Assembly (NCBI RefSeq): GCF_964204645.1
Contig: NC_134028.1
Span: forward strand, 21,302,153-21,366,152
Source of the DNA: Tubulanus polymorphus
Taxonomy: Eukaryota; Nemertea; Palaeonemertea; Tubulaniformes; Tubulanidae
DNA: 64,000 nucleotides
Direction of reading: 5' to 3'
In this document: positions 60,830 to 64,000 of the stretch, in pieces
Layout of the letters: each line of letters opens with the position of its first letter
How positions within the stretch are numbered: position 1 is the first letter of the stretch
Notes under the pieces: model-generated
The model's input: only the letters and a program-made list of their open reading frames with translations
Database searches by the model: none
Told to the model about the DNA's origin: nothing
Position numbers and translations under genes: made by a program

Positions 60830-62010
60830 TCCGGCCAATAAAAGACTTCATAGTCTCCAAGATGCATTGGTTAAAAAGGGATCTAGAGCATTATTCAACC
60901 TCATAAAAATTCCTGGCTTTAGAAATTTAGGCATCATCCAACAACTGCAACTTTTCAACAGTCTCATCAAGCCTATTATTACATATGGTAGCGAGGTTTG
61001 GGAGTCACACCTTTGATTAAAAATCTAAATAAAGGAGATGATCGTACTATAAAAGACAATATAGGAGATATCTTCAAACTTTGCTCAATGCAAAAAATAG
61101 TTAATTGTTTCCTTCGTCATATCCTTGGTCTCCATAACAAATCACCTATTCTACCTCTCCTTGGAGATCTTGGACAATTTCCCATACTCATTGAAATAAT
61201 TTTATCTTCTGTGAAATATTGGTTAAATTGCATGAAAAATAATCAAAACTCCCTGCTCTATCTTTGTTTGTTAGATATGCATGATTCCTCGTCCCGAGAG
61301 ACTCTCGTTTTAATTTTGTTTCTTGTATAACAAAAATTCTATTAGACTGTAATCTTAACCATATATGGGAAAATTTAGGGCACAATCCAAATATAACCAG
61401 ATCAACTAGGATTGTATGTAAATATATGCAGGAGAGTTTTCTTATTTTTTGGAATTCAGAGATCAATGATCCAACTCACAGCCGGTATAACTTTGATAGA
61501 ACTATGAAATCTAAATTTGAGCTAGAACCATATTTATTATTCTTAAAAGACCACTTTCTAAAATCAGCAATAGCAAAACTTCGAATGTCATGTCATATAT
61601 TAGTTAATTGAAAAAGGAAGGAGACTCGGCATCGCTCAACCAAATCGTATTTGCCCTCACTGTAACGCTGTCGGCGACGAATCCCACTTTCTTTTTTATT
61701 GTAAACTGCAGGATAACTTAAGAACTAAATATGATATTGTAAATCTAAACCTAGACACTTTTCTTTCGGACTTTACTAATCCCAATAAACCAATCTTCTT
61801 AAATATCGCGAAATTTATATATTATGGGCTTGTAAATATCACTTAAATAATATTGTATGTGTATGTTAGACATTGTATCCTTCTCTCTCTCCTTTTATTA
61901 TTTTTCCTTTATTGTACATCATTTTTGTTCTTTGTCTGTTTGATGTTATTGTTGTTTTTCTTCATTCACAATCTTATACTTTGGATTTATGATGAATGAA
62001 TTGAAATTGA
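60830..62010 (+). pseudogene. LINE 3' part, decayed
   Basis: Frames read KIPGFRNLGIIQQLQLFNSL then IKPIITYGSEVWESH, the post-RT region shared by many non-LTR retrotransposons (LFxxLVKPIxLYGSEVWG). FLRHILGLHNKSP and LLGDLGQFPILIEIILSSVK follow. Near 61,650 ICPHCNAVGDESHFLFYC is the terminal cysteine-histidine motif. It ends in a TTGAAATTGAAATT tail near 62,005. Stops and shifts make it inactive. The clade was not determined. Confidence 0.8.
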
Positions 62011-62735
62011 AATTTACAATACACAAATTCGAATCGAATCCAAGTTATAATGTCAGTGGTAAAAATACCAGGGGAAAGGCCAAACATGGATAAGAGGGCT
62101 TTTTTAGCTTTTTTTTAATCTCCGCGCGCTGTTTGTTACAATGTATTCTGCAGGTAACAGATTCGTATCAATTTCAGGGTAATCAACCTATACATTTTGT
62201 CATGGATTTTGTTTGGTAGAATAATTTAACATTGAAAATTCGGATACATAGTATCTATTGTGTATTCATTCATCACATTCTGGTTTATGAAACATAACCT
62301 CCTCTGTATGGAAGTCTCTGCAGTTGGGATCAATTTTATATGATACGTTGAATGAACTTTTGCACTTCTTTGTGTGAAGGATTGGCAGAAATCCATGAAA
62401 GTTTGCCGTGAAATATGGCGGCCTTTCAGTTCCAATTAATGATCAAAATTTTGATTTGTGTTTTTGAAATCATTCACACGTTGCAAACGATCAATGATCG
62501 TGGTGGTCAATGAGTACATGTCTTTTTATCTTCATTATATCAATTATATGAATACACAATTCATAATGATTTTTGCACTTTTACGATTTTGGCACATTTT
62601 ATCCCCAGCAAACAAATGGATGTGCACGTAGAGAATTGGCGTCTGAATTCATTGACCGATTGACGGTTCGATTGAGCCAGCGTATACACTTCTACGATTG
62701 AACCAAATCATTCACTTGGAAAAAATGATAATCAT
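62011..62735. other. Non-coding stretch
   Basis: No gene or repeat recognised. Confidence 0.4.
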
Positions 62736-62804
62736 AATAACAACAATAATAATAATGATAATAATAATAATAACAATAACAATAACAATAACAATAACAA
62801 TAAC

Positions 62805-62841
<37 letters not shown>

Positions 62842-62854
62842 TTAATAATAATAA
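62736..62854 (+). repeat. AAT/AAC microsatellite
   Basis: Imperfect (AATAAT)n and (AATAAC)n arrays of about 120 bp. The open frame across it is an artefact. Confidence 0.95.
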
Positions 62855-62947
62855 TTTATTCATTCATTCATAAAGCGCATTTCTATTAAACGTAATAATA
62901 ACTGCACTTTACATTTTAAGGAGATAAGAGGGCCAAGCAAATAGAAC

Positions 62948-62992
62948 ATTATTGTACAATTTCCTAAAATTTTTAGGAAATTGTACAATAAT
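62948..62992. repeat. Perfect palindrome with 22 bp arms
   Basis: ATTATTGTACAATTTCCTAA (arm to 62,969) and its exact complement (62,971-62,992) are separated by one base. It sits at the 3' boundary of the minus-strand LINE fragment. Confidence 0.9.
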
Positions 62993-62994
62993 TT

Positions 62995-63240
62995 AGGTTT
63001 TTAGACGTGACTTAAAAAATGAGACGGTTGGACTTTCTCGAATTCCCTTTGGTTGTAGATTCCATGAAATTAGTGCCATGAAAGTAAAAGCATTACGTCC
63101 AGCAACACGACAGTAATTAGGTTTAACTAAAATTGTAGGAACATTGCTAGATCTAAGTGGTCGACTAGGAACATACTGAGTAAAAGGGCTTTGCAAATAC
63201 ACTGGAGCATTTCCATTAAGACATTAAAAAACAAGTAGTA
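62995..63240 (-). pseudogene. LINE C-terminal fragment
   Basis: A minus-strand frame reads YCRVAGRNAFTFMALISWNL and ESPTVSFFKSRLKT, matching the ending RAFSxxAPxLWNSLP...SVSSFKxxLKTHLF of many non-LTR retrotransposon ORF2 proteins. Only the last 70 codons are recognisable. Confidence 0.7.
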
Positions 63241-63681
63241 AAACTTGAAAAATTGCCTCCTTCCGAGATGGGAAGCCAGTGTAGATCACGTAAAACAGGA
63301 GTAATACGATCATATTTTCTAATTCAAGTTATTTAACGTGCTTCATTGTTTTGGACAAGTTGCAGTTTTTTAATCTGGGATACAGATGTACCAGTCAGCT
63401 AAGAGTTTGAGTAGTCTCACCTGAAAACAACTAATGAATTAACAGCAGTTTTACAAGATTGGTCGTCCAAAAGGTGACGGATTTTTTTCCTCACGTTTCA
63501 TCGGGCCAATGTTCAATAAATACCAAGCTAGATCTTTTGAAAGTTGAAATGTGTCTTATTTGACGTTTCAAATCGATCTTATGGCTTTGTTTTGTCAAAT
63601 GATATCTCCCACGGTGGAGGGAGAGATTACAGATAAAAGGTACAGACTCATCAGTGCTCGCCTCTCTCATGTCACCTGTAC
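63241..63681. other. Non-coding stretch
   Basis: No gene seen; possibly older LINE sequence. Confidence 0.4.
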
Positions 63682-64000
63682 CAGGGGCGGATCGAGCATT
63701 TTGAAGGGTAGGCATACGAAAGCAACAGGATTGCAAAGCATTTTCTGCTCGGAAAAAAATAGGGGGGCGCACGCCTGGGTCCAACACTGTGCGCAATATC
63801 TATAATCGTGATCCTAATACACGACCGCGTTTATTTTACTGTGACTAGTTATGAGGGTATTGGACTATTACGGAATATGAGATATACACCGTGACTTGAA
63901 GGCGCTTTACGGTCAATATCACCCACTGTGACGTTACGTGTAGACCCTGTATAGCGCCATCTTTGCTTCGCACACTAATGTACATCGAGTCTAGTTCATC
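63682..64000. mobile_element. Possible hAT-like MITE end
   Basis: CAGGGGCGGATCGAGCATTT at 63,682 matches the typical hAT terminal repeat. The other end was not found in the window. The rest has no gene. Confidence 0.4.

Noticed and set aside
62698-62889. Isoleucine/threonine-rich frame
   Set aside because: Translation of the AAT/AAC microsatellite.

Overview
The window reads as nuclear DNA of a metazoan, most likely a marine invertebrate and probably a lophotrochozoan (inference). It is AT-rich, has GT-AG introns and AATAAA signals, carries a rhodopsin-type receptor gene of the invertebrate peptide-receptor kind and a TTAGGG-like tract, and is filled with animal mobile elements (BEL/Pao, Ty3/gypsy, Penelope-like, LINE, SINE, hAT-like MITEs, Polinton/Maverick relatives). 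Cellular genes are sparse: an eight-cysteine secreted peptide exon (14.9-15.1 kb, minus), a two-exon secreted protein (18.2-19.6 kb, plus) whose signal-peptide exon has an inverted copy at 0.7 kb, and an intronless GPCR (59.2-60.2 kb).

Layout. 0-0.6 kb: foldback MITE. 3-14 kb: a decayed BEL/Pao retrotransposon (gag, RT, RNase H, integrase pieces) split by a 6.4 kb element with ~400 bp inverted termini and by a 784 bp MITE. 14-23 kb: mostly non-coding with the two secreted-protein loci, Penelope-like tails and possible exons. 23-44 kb: an accumulation of Polinton-like material, namely repeated broken pieces of a zinc-finger-bearing DNA polymerase B, three arrays of a 52 bp repeat with an internal palindrome, a TATA-driven four-exon gene, two copies of an unrecognised gene, and two RING-finger genes flanking a canonical Maverick-type PolB pseudogene. 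44-46.5 kb: a SINE and a MITE nested in a MITE. 49.3-56.9 kb: a full-length, apparently intact Ty3/gypsy element with matching 429 bp LTRs. 60.8-63.7 kb: LINE fragments, a microsatellite, a 22 bp-arm palindrome and a hAT-like end.

The main discovery candidate is at 31,804-38,745. This 6,942 bp element has 106 bp terminal inverted repeats and a 6 bp target duplication (TACCCC), the Polinton hallmark, and sits inside the PolB pseudogene of another Polinton. It carries a triple-RING protein on plus and, packed head to tail on minus, a chromodomain integrase, a penton-like protein fused to a pX/pVI-like tail, a double-jelly-roll major capsid protein (one frameshift) and an adenovirus-type protease. 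No DNA polymerase and no packaging ATPase are visible, so it looks like a capsid-coding, replication-dependent mini-Polinton that would need a helper in trans.
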